A stretch of 9,167 bases of DNA from Proteiniphilum sp. UBA4084 (GCA_002383605.1 DFYK01000125.1:1-9167); one strand, 5' to 3'; counted from the first letter of the stretch, positions 1 to 6,794 are shown. Numbers and translations: made by a program. The notes: generated by a model from the sequence alone, not told the origin.

Positions 1-1478
1 ACTTCTTCCTTTTTAATTTCAATGATGTTTTGGGTTGTTAATCCTTCCACGTAAATGGCTTTAAAGGGAATGGCGGGGCAGACATATTCGCAACCGCCGC
101 AACCCACGCAGATAGAGGTGTCGGTTTCTGGAATTGTGAGTGCACCCTTGTAGGGAACCATGTGAACTGCCTGGGTGGGGCAGTGCTCCGAACAGGCTCC
201 GCAGCTGGTCTCATCGTAATATACGATGCAGTTCTCAATGATAAACTGTACCTGCCCCATCTGGGTGTGGTTTTTTTCTTCTTTTGTCAGCGGGTGTATT
301 GCTCCCGTGGGGCATACATCGCCACAAATGGTGCAGTCGTAGTTGCAGAATCCCCGATCGAAATAGAGTTTGGGCTGCATGATTCCCCCCAGGCCATATT
401 CCAGAAATGCGGGTTTGATCACGTGGCTGGGACATTTGCTCACGCAGAGATGGCAGGAAATACATTTCTCCCGCAGGTGATCGAAAGAGACGGCACCCGG
501 AGGAGCGATGGGTACCTGTCTTTTGAGTTCTTTTTTCTGGAGAAGCCCGTTTGTAACTTCCTGTGCGATCAGGTTCCCCGCAGCCAGACCGGTGACCAGC
601 GATGCCGACAGAAAGCGACGCCTGGAGTCGTTCACAGGCTTTGCCATTGTGACCGGATTTTTTACAAACTGATATTTCATTGCATCGCGGTTGCAAACCT
701 CAATGCAGTTAAAACAGGTGATGCAACGGCTATAATCGATCTGTTTGTTTTTTGAATCGATACAAGATGCTTTGCACTTCATGGTGCACAGGCCACACAT
801 GTTGCATTTGTCGTCCACAAACCTGACTTTAAACAGGGAGTATTTGCTCAGAAAACCGAGCGTGGTCCCCACCGGACAAATCGTGTTGCAATAAGTCCTG
901 CCGTTGCGCCAGGCCAGATAGCCAATCACTCCCAGGGTAATAAGGGCGGTCACCGACGAAAAAAGACTCAGTGAGTAGATGCTTACCTTGTAAAACGCGT
1001 AATTATTAAAGGTAGTGAAAATGGCTTCCAGCAAATTGTTTCCCGCGAGATAAGCCGGGCGCAGCAGATGGGTGACCATTCTCCCGTATGCCCCGTAGGG
1101 ATCGAGCAGACCCACCAGAAAGGCAAATCCAAAAATGAATGCAACAACCGTGGCAGCCAGGATGCTCCAGCGGAGGATGTTTTTTGCTTTGCTGTAGGTA
1201 TACTTTTTTTTGCGGACGAATTTTTTGGATAACCATGCTACCACATCCTGATAAACACCCATCGGACAGATGGATGAACAATACACCCTGCCAAAAAGCA
1301 ATGTGAGCAGCAGCAGGGATGCAAGAATCAGAATGTTGACCGCCAACAGCGCAGGTATAAACTGTATCTTCGCCAGAAAGCTGAAACTCTCCGGAAGAAA
1401 ACCCCTGAAGTCGAGAAAGTAAAGCGTGATCAGGGAAAATAACAGAAGAGACAGAATAACACGGATTTTCTTTAACAT
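1..1478 (-). CDS. Membrane polyferredoxin, NapH-NapG-like fusion with internal Tat motif (3' end outside window)
   Basis: The frame is open from ATG at 1478 to the window edge: 492 codons visible, C-terminus missing. Residues 1-205 hold four predicted membrane helices (about 5-24, 40-62, 102-125, 170-190). Helices 2 and 4 are each followed by a CxxxCP motif (C67/C71 and C197/C201), the signature of the NapH/NosR/RdxA family. Two [4Fe-4S] motifs follow (C225/228/231/235 and C252/255/258/262). A twin-arginine stretch, RRRFLSA at 286-292, and a hydrophobic segment to about 304 come next, then four more cysteine clusters (starting at C339, C378, C417/C426 and C457), as in Tat-exported NapG. Family knowledge suggests quinol oxidation or electron transfer across the inner membrane to a periplasmic partner. 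It lies 23 bp downstream of a DUF362 gene in the same direction, so they probably form an operon. The electron acceptor is unknown and no nitrate reductase gene is visible. The family call is firm; the role is inferred. Confidence 0.9.
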   Translation of the reverse strand, partial: MLKKIRVILSLLLFSLITLYFLDFRGFLPESFSFLAKIQFIPALLAVNILILASLLLLTLLFGRVYCSSICPMGVYQDVVAWLSKKFVRKKKYTYSKAKNILRWSILAATVVAFIFGFAFLVGLLDPYGAYGRMVTHLLRPAYLAGNNLLEAIFTTFNNYAFYKVSIYSLSLFSSVTALITLGVIGYLAWRNGRTYCNTICPVGTTLGFLSKYSLFKVRFVDDKCNMCGLCTMKCKASCIDSKNKQIDYSRCITCFNCIEVCNRDAMKYQFVKNPVTMAKPVNDSRRRFLSASLVTGLAAGNLIAQEVTNGLLQKKELKRQVPIAPPGAVSFDHLREKCISCHLCVSKCPSHVIKPAFLEYGLGGIMQPKLYFDRGFCNYDCTICGDVCPTGAIHPLTKEEKNHTQMGQVQFIIENCIVYYDETSCGACSEHCPTQAVHMVPYKGALTIPETDTSICVGCGGCEYVCPAIPFKAIYVEGLTTQNIIEIKKEE

Positions 1479-1501
1479 GATATAATTCTTTTCCGAAAGT
1501 T

Positions 1502-2443
1502 CTATATCCTGAGTCGTTTTATATTCAGGCTCTCCAGATTCATTGTTCCCACTCCCAGTTCCTGGCCTTTGGAGATGTGCGTCACTTTTTCAAGCGGCAT
1601 CTCGCGTGCCTGATTGAAGAAGTTGGCTGCAGCGGTATCGGCAGCAATGATATCCTGTGATAAAAAAAGACCTTTCGACAGGACCACATCTGCGGGTGAT
1701 TTCCCTCTGGGGCCGCTGGTTTTCATCAGCCGGTAGGCATCCACCACATTCAGCACAGGGCGCTTGGCGTATGTACACACGTCGGCGATACATTGTTGCA
1801 GGTCGTTGGCATGGAAAAAGCCTCTATCCCACACGATTCCCATATAATTCTTCATGGAGATGGTCAACTGTGCACCTCCATGATTTTTCAGAATGGGCAC
1901 GTTGATCCACTTGTCACTGTCCACGATGGCCTGATGAATTTTCGCACTTTTCAGGCTTTTCCCTTTGGGGATGGAGACAGATTTATAATAGGATTCCTGA
2001 TGTGCGGGCATCACTTTAGCTCCGGCTTTTTTTGCTGCCTCTTCGATGCCGCTGTTGCTGTATGTTTTGCGCCAGTCGTCGCAGGTATGATCAAATACAG
2101 TTACTTCAGAGGCACCGGCATCGAAACACTGTTTGATGATCTCCGCCACCAGCTTCGGGTTGGTATTGGCTGCCATTTCTACCGGCTGATCCCATCCGAT
2201 GTTGGGTTTTACGCATACTTTGTCGCCTTTGCTGATGAAGGTTTTCATTCCTCCCATCTCTGCAATGGCTTTGCGGAACATTGCTTCGGGTTCGCCTCCC
2301 ATTACGGCGACCAGGTCATATTTCGACGCAGCCTGGGTAGTCTCAAACGACTGGGTGAGCATGCTCATTGCTTCCGCCTCCTTGATGGTGGTGATTGCCG
2401 CTCCGGTGAGGGCTATCGCCCGTAAAAAATTACGTCTGTCCAT
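1502..2443 (-). CDS. Tat-exported DUF362 domain protein
   Basis: A 313-residue protein that starts with a clear twin-arginine signal (RRNFLRA at residues 3-9, hydrophobic to about 20, possible cleavage after AEA near 25). The mature part matches the DUF362 family (PF04015): VKPNIGW at 78-84, a PILKNH segment at 183-188 and SMKNYMG at 196-202. Many DUF362 proteins carry their own ferredoxin domain. This one has only five scattered cysteines (77, 106, 121, 218, 223) and no CxxCxxCxxxC cluster, so it may rely on the polyferredoxin encoded just downstream. The biochemical role of DUF362 is not well established; some members are annotated as iron-sulfur or redox-related proteins. The Tat signal implies it folds, perhaps with a cofactor, before export. 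A -7-like promoter at 2504-2511 would give a leader of about 55 nt. Annotation is secure at family level only. Confidence 0.9.
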   Translation of the reverse strand: MDRRNFLRAIALTGAAITTIKEAEAMSMLTQSFETTQAASKYDLVAVMGGEPEAMFRKAIAEMGGMKTFISKGDKVCVKPNIGWDQPVEMAANTNPKLVAEIIKQCFDAGASEVTVFDHTCDDWRKTYSNSGIEEAAKKAGAKVMPAHQESYYKSVSIPKGKSLKSAKIHQAIVDSDKWINVPILKNHGGAQLTISMKNYMGIVWDRGFFHANDLQQCIADVCTYAKRPVLNVVDAYRLMKTSGPRGKSPADVVLSKGLFLSQDIIAADTAAANFFNQAREMPLEKVTHISKGQELGVGTMNLESLNIKRLRI

Positions 2444-2503
2444 ATGGTTGAATTTTGTTTTATATTGTTTTATTGATTTTACAGTGATTGGTTCTGTTTA
2501 TCT

Positions 2504-2511
2504 CAAACTTA
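2504..2511 (-). promoter_or_regulatory. Bacteroidota -7 element for the DUF362/polyferredoxin operon
   Basis: Read on the minus strand the site is TAAGTTTG, an exact match to TAnnTTTG. It lies about 60 bp upstream of the DUF362 start, inside the 121-bp gap after the TonB receptor gene. No good TTG-type -33 element is visible at the expected distance, so the call rests on the -7 match and position. Confidence 0.45.
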
Positions 2512-2519
2512 TATCGATC

Positions 2520-2550
2520 TTCTGCGTCGTGCTCATTGGCACGGGCAGAA
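2520..2550 (-). terminator. Imperfect hairpin after the TonB receptor gene, possible terminator
   Basis: Outer arms TTCTGC / GCAGAA (2520-2525 and 2545-2550) and inner arms CGTGC / GCACG (2528-2532 and 2539-2543) pair around a six-base loop, with a small internal bulge (GT opposite G). It begins 15 bases downstream of the receptor stop codon. No T-run follows on the minus strand, so this is not a classical intrinsic terminator. It could be a weak terminator, an mRNA 3' end stabiliser, or an operator, because it spans the region just upstream of the -7 element at 2504-2511. Confidence 0.35.
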
Positions 2551-2564
2551 TAACTACAGACTAT

Positions 2565-4457
2565 TTAAATATGTATCCGTAATCCTCCGAAAACGGTTGC
2601 GCCGGGCATCGGGTATCCGGCATTGATCTCGTAATCACTGTTGAGAAGGTTCTCTCCCCTTAAAAAGAGGTTTAGCCAGTCGAATGCCTTGTAATTAATC
2701 CGTGCATTCCACAGCAGGACATTTTCTTTTACAGGCTCAGGGTTCACCTTCGTGTAGAGAGCTCCCAAATATTGCAAGCCGGTAGAAAGATTCCAGCGTC
2801 CCATTGAGTAATCTCCACTTACATAAAATTTATGTTCCGGTGCCCCAACGATCTTATAAGTCATATCCAGCAGGCTGTAGTTTGCCGAGAACCTAAGATG
2901 GCTGGTAGCCTGGTAGTTTGCCGAAAGCTCAAAACCTTTGTTCTCCACTTTGCCGGTATTCACGTTCAGTGGTTTCCCTTCCACCATCTGAACCTGGATC
3001 ATATTCTCTCCGCTGATATAAAACAGATTTATACCAAAACTCACCCTTGCCTCAGGCAATGACTGCAGCAGCGATATTTCGTAGTTCATCAATCGCTCCG
3101 GCTTTAAATCCGGATTCTGGGGAGGGAACATATACATTTCACGGATGGTAGGATTACGGAATCCTTTGCTGACAATTGCTTTCAGTGAAGTGAGGGTTGT
3201 AGGGGTAAAGCTGAGTCCCAACTGCGGAATCCATTCCGATCCGTTTATTTCGTGATGATCGAGCCGAAGACCGGCATTCATGGTGAGTCGGTCATCCAGC
3301 ACACTCTGTTGCAGATTCAGGTACCCTGCAATATTGTTGAGGTGTACATCGGCCAGCTCTACGTTATCCACCTCATCCGGGAATTTGTTCCAGGCTTTTC
3401 CGCCAAAACGCTGAAAATCGAATCCGGCCGTTGTCTTGTTTCCTTCAAAGAATGAATAGGACTGGTAGGCCGAAAACCCAAACATTTGGTCGTCTGAGCG
3501 AAACCGATATATAGGCGGTAAAGCAGATGAAAGAACGGATATCCCGTCGTTTATCTCGTGTGAGCCAAAATTGTAGAAAAACTTCACCGCTCCCGATGTG
3601 CGGTCATACTCGTTTCCCAGCGCCGCAGAGGCCATGCCACGCAAAATAACGGCATCGTTATCGATCATTGGGTTTGAAACAGTTCCCGGATTCGAGCTCA
3701 TTGTTTTCGACAGATTCACATCCACAAAGCTGCTCCAGTTTGCGCTAAAGTCGTATCCCCCTTTGACATACCCATTGAACTGTTCAAAGTCCATATTCTC
3801 ACGGTGCCCGTCGGAGCGGTTGTAACCCAGGTTCCCGTTTACATGGAACTGATTCTTCCTGAATCCGGTTGAAACTTCAGCACTCAGCGTGTTGTAGCTT
3901 CCGTAGGAAAGCTGTGCCGACTGATGGCTGCCGTCTGTTTTCTTTTTTTTTGTGATGATGTTAATTACCCCGCCCATTGCGTTGGAGCCATAGAGCATCG
4001 AGGCAGGGCCCCGCACCACCTCCACCCGTTCGGTCATCATCGACTGGTAGCTGTCGGCCAGTGGATGTCCCATCAACCCCATGTACTGCGGATGGCCATC
4101 GATCAGTACCAGTACCCCGGCCGTAGGTGCACCGCCGATACCACGAATACTCATTCCTCCGGCTGCTCCGTTGGCAACCCCGTATCCCATCACACCCCGT
4201 TGCGAGATAAAGAGTCCCGGCACCTCTTCAGTAAGCAAGGGCAGGAGAGAAGGCTGCATCCGCTCTGCAATTTTTTCTTCGGAGATCACCGTGATGCTCA
4301 TTGGCACGTTTCGGAGATTTACTTTCGGCATGGTGCCTGTCACAACCACCTCATCGAGACGAATGGTATCATTGCTTTCTGCAGGCTGTCTGTTTTCGGC
4401 CATTAACGGATTGACTGCCAGCAGGCATAAAGTCAGGAAAAATATGTATTTGTTCAT
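2565..4457 (-). CDS. TonB-dependent outer-membrane receptor (BtuB/CirA-like)
   Basis: A 630-residue protein with a Sec signal peptide (about 1-20, ending LMA), a TonB-box-like DEVVVTG at 35-41, a plug domain at about 50-168 and a C-terminal beta-barrel. Plug hallmarks include SIRGIGG near 103-109, VLVLIDGHP near 115-123, ERVEVVRGP at 143-151 and YGSNAMGGVINI at 156-167. The length is typical of BtuB/CirA-type receptors. It lacks the N-terminal carboxypeptidase-regulatory extension of SusC proteins, and no SusD gene is next to it, so a glycan role is unlikely. Its ATG overlaps the TGA of the upstream PRTase gene (ATGA), which implies translational coupling. The plug is rich in Met, Gly and His around residues 90-141. 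The ligand is unknown; the operon suggests a scarce small molecule that is then phosphoribosylated (inference). Confidence 0.93.
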   Translation of the reverse strand: MNKYIFFLTLCLLAVNPLMAENRQPAESNDTIRLDEVVVTGTMPKVNLRNVPMSITVISEEKIAERMQPSLLPLLTEEVPGLFISQRGVMGYGVANGAAGGMSIRGIGGAPTAGVLVLIDGHPQYMGLMGHPLADSYQSMMTERVEVVRGPASMLYGSNAMGGVINIITKKKKTDGSHQSAQLSYGSYNTLSAEVSTGFRKNQFHVNGNLGYNRSDGHRENMDFEQFNGYVKGGYDFSANWSSFVDVNLSKTMSSNPGTVSNPMIDNDAVILRGMASAALGNEYDRTSGAVKFFYNFGSHEINDGISVLSSALPPIYRFRSDDQMFGFSAYQSYSFFEGNKTTAGFDFQRFGGKAWNKFPDEVDNVELADVHLNNIAGYLNLQQSVLDDRLTMNAGLRLDHHEINGSEWIPQLGLSFTPTTLTSLKAIVSKGFRNPTIREMYMFPPQNPDLKPERLMNYEISLLQSLPEARVSFGINLFYISGENMIQVQMVEGKPLNVNTGKVENKGFELSANYQATSHLRFSANYSLLDMTYKIVGAPEHKFYVSGDYSMGRWNLSTGLQYLGALYTKVNPEPVKENVLLWNARINYKAFDWLNLFLRGENLLNSDYEINAGYPMPGATVFGGLRIHI

Positions 4458-4855
4458 ATAATCCAGGGAAATTTGAAACAGGCTTCGTCGTAAAGCGAAT
4501 AATCCGCCTTGCCATTCACAGCGAAGGTTTTAATTTGCTTTGCACCCTGTAAAAGATCGATGGCGAATTGTACAGTCGCCCCTGTTTTTACGCGATCCTC
4601 TACCAGTAGAATGGTTTTGTCCCTGTAATCGAAGCCGATCGGTGCAACCAGTTGTGGTGTGTCGTACTTCGGTTTCTGGCTTGGATCCCGCAAATTTATT
4701 TTTAATAGTTGTATCTCAATGTTTAGCTGCTGATTGATGATCGCAGCAGGTATTATGCCTCCGTTGGCAATGGCGACAATCATATCAAAGGTTTCGTGAA
4801 ATGTGGTCTCACGAAACCTTTGCATGACCTCTTCAAACGATTTGGTTGTACCCAT
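4454..4855 (-). CDS. Small type I phosphoribosyltransferase (PRPP-dependent, purine-PRTase-like)
   Basis: A 133-residue cytoplasmic protein of the PF00156 fold. The PRPP-binding loop is ILLVEDRVKTGATV at 82-95, with the acidic pair E86-D87 and TGAT at 91-94. An N-terminal AIANGGIIPA segment (28-37) fits the pyrophosphate loop. The C-terminus carries DYSLYDEACFKFPW (118-131); an acidic-aromatic stretch ending in Phe-Pro-Trp is reminiscent of the C-terminal FPW segment of small purine-type PRTases (COG2236-like), which supports but does not prove a purine-like base. The reaction would be base + PRPP to nucleotide + PPi. The start is supported by overlap with the upstream stop (TGATG), and the stop overlaps the receptor start (ATGA), so it sits between two transport genes in one coupled operon. 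The inferred role is trapping the imported compound in the cytoplasm. It could also act on a modified base or cofactor precursor. Confidence 0.85.
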   Translation of the reverse strand: MGTTKSFEEVMQRFRETTFHETFDMIVAIANGGIIPAAIINQQLNIEIQLLKINLRDPSQKPKYDTPQLVAPIGFDYRDKTILLVEDRVKTGATVQFAIDLLQGAKQIKTFAVNGKADYSLYDEACFKFPWII

Positions 4856-5364
4856 CAGACTTTGGCCAGTACTTTCAAAACAAAATAACCTCCTACAAGC
4901 TGGATCATCATACCCGGCAGGCCGATTTTAAAATCCTGCATCGCAGCAGCAAAGTTCTGGGTGATAGCCCACTCAATACCGGTGCCGATCACCTGGTAAG
5001 CAAGGATGGCCAACAGAATTCCGATCAATGATACTTTCCCGAAATGTTTGGATGCCATGGAGGCGGCAATAGCCAGGAGTACCGATTTGATGATGATGGC
5101 CGGCAGTACTGCCACGGGTGGCATCCCAAAAAGCAGGCTGTTTGCCAATGGAGAGAGAATAGCGGTGAGCAGTCCCACATGAATGCCATACTTATAGGCA
5201 GCAATCAGCGTGAAGAAATAGATGGGCAGAAAGATAAATCCTCCCTGAGGAACAAGGTGTGCCAACTGCGGTAGCAGCAGATTACCCACTATAAATATCG
5301 CTGCGAACAGATAAGTCTTTGTGTTGGTCAGGTTGAGCGTGTACAATTTGGCTGTTGTTGACAT
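4855..5364 (-). CDS. Six-helix membrane protein, ECF-transporter S-component-like
   Basis: A 169-residue, strongly hydrophobic protein with about six predicted helices (roughly 18-36, 42-58, 60-80, 84-104, 110-132, 150-167). The size, helix number and small-residue pattern (GGFIFLPIYF near 41-50, then YGIHVGLLTAILSPLANSLLFG at 59-80 by position) resemble substrate-binding S components of energy-coupling factor vitamin transporters. No EcfA or EcfT gene is in the window, as expected if it uses shared modules encoded elsewhere or works alone. I chose the ATG at 5364, not the in-frame ATG at 5424: the predicted -7 element at 5426-5433 would start transcription at about 5420, past the longer start, and the extra 20 residues look like untranslated leader. 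It is the first gene of the operon and couples to the PRTase through TGATG. The substrate is unknown. Another small integral membrane transporter family remains possible. Confidence 0.7.
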   Translation of the reverse strand: MSTTAKLYTLNLTNTKTYLFAAIFIVGNLLLPQLAHLVPQGGFIFLPIYFFTLIAAYKYGIHVGLLTAILSPLANSLLFGMPPVAVLPAIIIKSVLLAIAASMASKHFGKVSLIGILLAILAYQVIGTGIEWAITQNFAAAMQDFKIGLPGMMIQLVGGYFVLKVLAKV

Positions 5365-5420
5365 AATAGGTTGTATTATAATGTTGTTATATATTTTCTC
5401 CCGCATAAACAAATTACATA

Positions 5421-5436
5421 GCATACAAATCTATGC
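5421..5436. repeat. Inverted repeat framing the -7 element, possible operator
   Basis: GCATA and TATGC (5421-5425 and 5432-5436) are perfect 5-bp inverted arms around a six-base spacer. The -7 element of the ECF-like operon (5426-5433) lies almost entirely within it, and an overlapping 8-bp palindrome TATGCATA covers 5432-5439. A regulator binding here would block transcription, but arms this short can arise by chance in A/T-rich DNA. Confidence 0.3.
5426..5433 (-). promoter_or_regulatory. Bacteroidota -7 element for the ECF-like/PRTase/TonB operon
   Basis: On the minus strand the site reads TAGATTTG, an exact TAnnTTTG match, about 60 bp upstream of the chosen start at 5364. The -33 region has no clear TTG. 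The leader it implies (about 55 nt) is too short for a cobalamin-type riboswitch, and no conserved riboswitch core is visible. This site decides the start choice of the first gene. Confidence 0.5.
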
Positions 5437-5468
5437 ATAAAAACTCATTTTGTGCCGGTGAAGGTTGT

Positions 5469-5495
5469 TATTTTTTATTTAAAAAAGGAAAAATA
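5469..5495 (-). terminator. A/T-only hairpin downstream of the esterase gene, weak terminator candidate
   Basis: TATTTTT and AAAAATA (5469-5475 and 5489-5495) are perfect 7-bp arms, but the stem has no G-C pairs. It lies 24-50 bp past the esterase stop codon and before the promoter of the next operon. T-runs are present on the minus strand in this area. It may stop transcription, but the low stability makes this tentative. Confidence 0.25.
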
Positions 5496-5519
5496 GCGAT
5501 GTGAAATGCTTAATGGAAA

Positions 5520-6680
5520 TCATTTAAAGAGCATCGGGAGAAATTCCGTCAGGTAGATTCTCCAGTTTCGCCAGGTATGTCCTCCTTCCGATTCCCGGTA
5601 GACATATTCGAAGTGGATTGAATCGAGTTTGCTTCTGTAATCGACATTTGCCTGATACAAAAAATCATCTTTCCCGATGGCTATCCAGTAAAGCTTGTAA
5701 CCGTTGTTCTTTTGACCGGAAAGGGTAGCCTCTATGTTTTGATAAACGGGCGATTGTACCTTCTCGTTTGGCATGATCGCGGCAGAAAAAAGTCCCATGT
5801 AATCGAATGTGTCGGGATAATACCGCGAAATATGGAGGGTGTGAAAACCACCCATGGAGAGTCCCGCGATGGCTCTGCCCGTTTTGTCAGGAATGGTCCT
5901 ATAGCCGGCATCCACGAAATCAATGATCTCCCGAAAAGTTTTCTCATATGTTCCATCCATGGTGTGGGGCAGTTGAAATTGTGGCTTGTAGAATCCTTGT
6001 GATGACTCTCCCGGTGCGGCTTCCTGCGCTACGTTGCCATTGGGCATCACCATGATCATCGGTTCGGCTTTACCGGTAGCAATCAGATTATCGAGAATCT
6101 GGGAGGCTCTGCCCAGCGTCATCCAGGCTTCTTCGTCGCCACCCATGCCGTGCAGCAGGTAGAGCACTGGATAGCTGGAACTGCTATTTTCATAGCCGGG
6201 AGGTGTGTAAATGGTGATCCTGCGGTTCATTTTATTTCCGGGAGATGCGTACCACCGTTTCGTCACCGTACCATGTGGAACATCATTGACCTTGTACAGA
6301 TCGGCTTGTCCATTGCCAATGAGAAATATATTGAGTGTGCTTGCCACATCGCGACGGTAATAGACGTTGTTGGGATCGTTCATTGCCAGACCATCCACAA
6401 CAAAAGAATAGGTGTAGAGCTCGGAGGGTAGCGGATCGGTAGTGCAGGACCAAACGCCATCGGCATCTTTTGTCATATTTTGTTTCCCCTGAGTCAGGAA
6501 ATCTCCTGTAACCGTTACGTTATTCGCGTTGGGGGCCATTAAACGGAATGTGACGGTATTGTTGGCGTGAATCTCCGGAGAGACTATTTCACGCCTCTCC
6601 CCAAAAGGAAGATTTTCCTGTGCGCGCATCTGAAGCGACAACAGCAATAAAACCAAAATATAGAAACAGCGCATCTTCAT
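5520..6680 (-). CDS. Secreted CE1-type esterase (feruloyl/acetyl esterase-like) with N-terminal Ig-like domain
   Basis: A 386-residue protein with a Sec signal peptide (1-20, ending MRA before Q21; no lipobox). Residues about 30-125 form an E-set/CBM48-like beta-sandwich (FRLMAPNANNVTVTGDF and YTYSFVVDG segments). Residues about 140-386 form an esterase alpha/beta-hydrolase of the Fes/XynZ/esterase-D group. The nucleophile is Ser275 in GLSMGG, the acid is Asp338 or Asp339 in IGKDDF, and the histidine is His368 in GGHTW. YLLHGMGG (174-181) provides the oxyanion region. Proteins of this design remove feruloyl or acetyl groups from plant polysaccharides such as xylan; some relatives act on other esters, so the substrate is not fixed. 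It sits alone, divergent from crcB, with a -7 element at 6730-6737. The length is normal and the triad looks intact. Confidence 0.9.
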   Translation of the reverse strand: MKMRCFYILVLLLLSLQMRAQENLPFGERREIVSPEIHANNTVTFRLMAPNANNVTVTGDFLTQGKQNMTKDADGVWSCTTDPLPSELYTYSFVVDGLAMNDPNNVYYRRDVASTLNIFLIGNGQADLYKVNDVPHGTVTKRWYASPGNKMNRRITIYTPPGYENSSSSYPVLYLLHGMGGDEEAWMTLGRASQILDNLIATGKAEPMIMVMPNGNVAQEAAPGESSQGFYKPQFQLPHTMDGTYEKTFREIIDFVDAGYRTIPDKTGRAIAGLSMGGFHTLHISRYYPDTFDYMGLFSAAIMPNEKVQSPVYQNIEATLSGQKNNGYKLYWIAIGKDDFLYQANVDYRSKLDSIHFEYVYRESEGGHTWRNWRIYLTEFLPMLFK

Positions 6681-6683
6681 ATG

Positions 6684-6707
6684 TTATTCAGATTTTTTCG
6701 ATTTCAT
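6684..6707 (-). other. Seven-codon leader ORF ahead of the esterase
   Basis: Between the predicted transcription start and the esterase ATG there is a short ORF, MKSKKSE, whose TAA ends three bases before the esterase start. It is in frame with the esterase. It could promote re-initiation or be chance; no ribosome-binding sequence is convincing. Listed because it may affect which ATG is used. Confidence 0.2.
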
Positions 6708-6729
6708 CCCTTTGTTGTATAAGATAGTG

Positions 6730-6737
6730 CAAATATA
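6730..6737 (-). promoter_or_regulatory. Bacteroidota -7 element for the esterase
   Basis: The minus strand reads TATATTTG, an exact TAnnTTTG match, about 50 bp upstream of the esterase ATG. This gives a leader of about 43 nt. No good -33 element is seen. It shares the 144-bp divergent intergenic region with the crcB promoter. Confidence 0.45.
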
Positions 6738-6794
6738 GCGATTCATTTGAATTAATCACCCTGCAGGAGAGGCGATTTATCCTGTTTTTATCAA

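Noticed and set aside
162..755. Plus-strand ORF of 197 codons and a minus-strand ORF of 153 codons (235-696) in the polyferredoxin region
   Set aside because: Both overlap the polyferredoxin frame, which has clear cysteine-cluster motifs; their translations show no domain pattern.
1793..2425. Plus-strand ORF of 210 codons
   Set aside because: Antisense to the well-supported DUF362 gene, no recognisable motifs.
2530..2543. 14-base repeat TGCTCATTGGCACG, also at 4295-4308
   Set aside because: A single 14-base match in 9 kb is plausible by chance. One copy is in coding sequence and nothing else is shared around it.
2565..4457. Polysaccharide utilisation locus with a SusC/SusD pair
   Set aside because: The receptor is short, lacks the SusC N-terminal extension and has no SusD neighbour.
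5365..5519. Cobalamin or TPP riboswitch ahead of the transport operon
   Set aside because: The predicted leader is only about 55 nt, and I see no conserved riboswitch core in the 155 bp between the genes.
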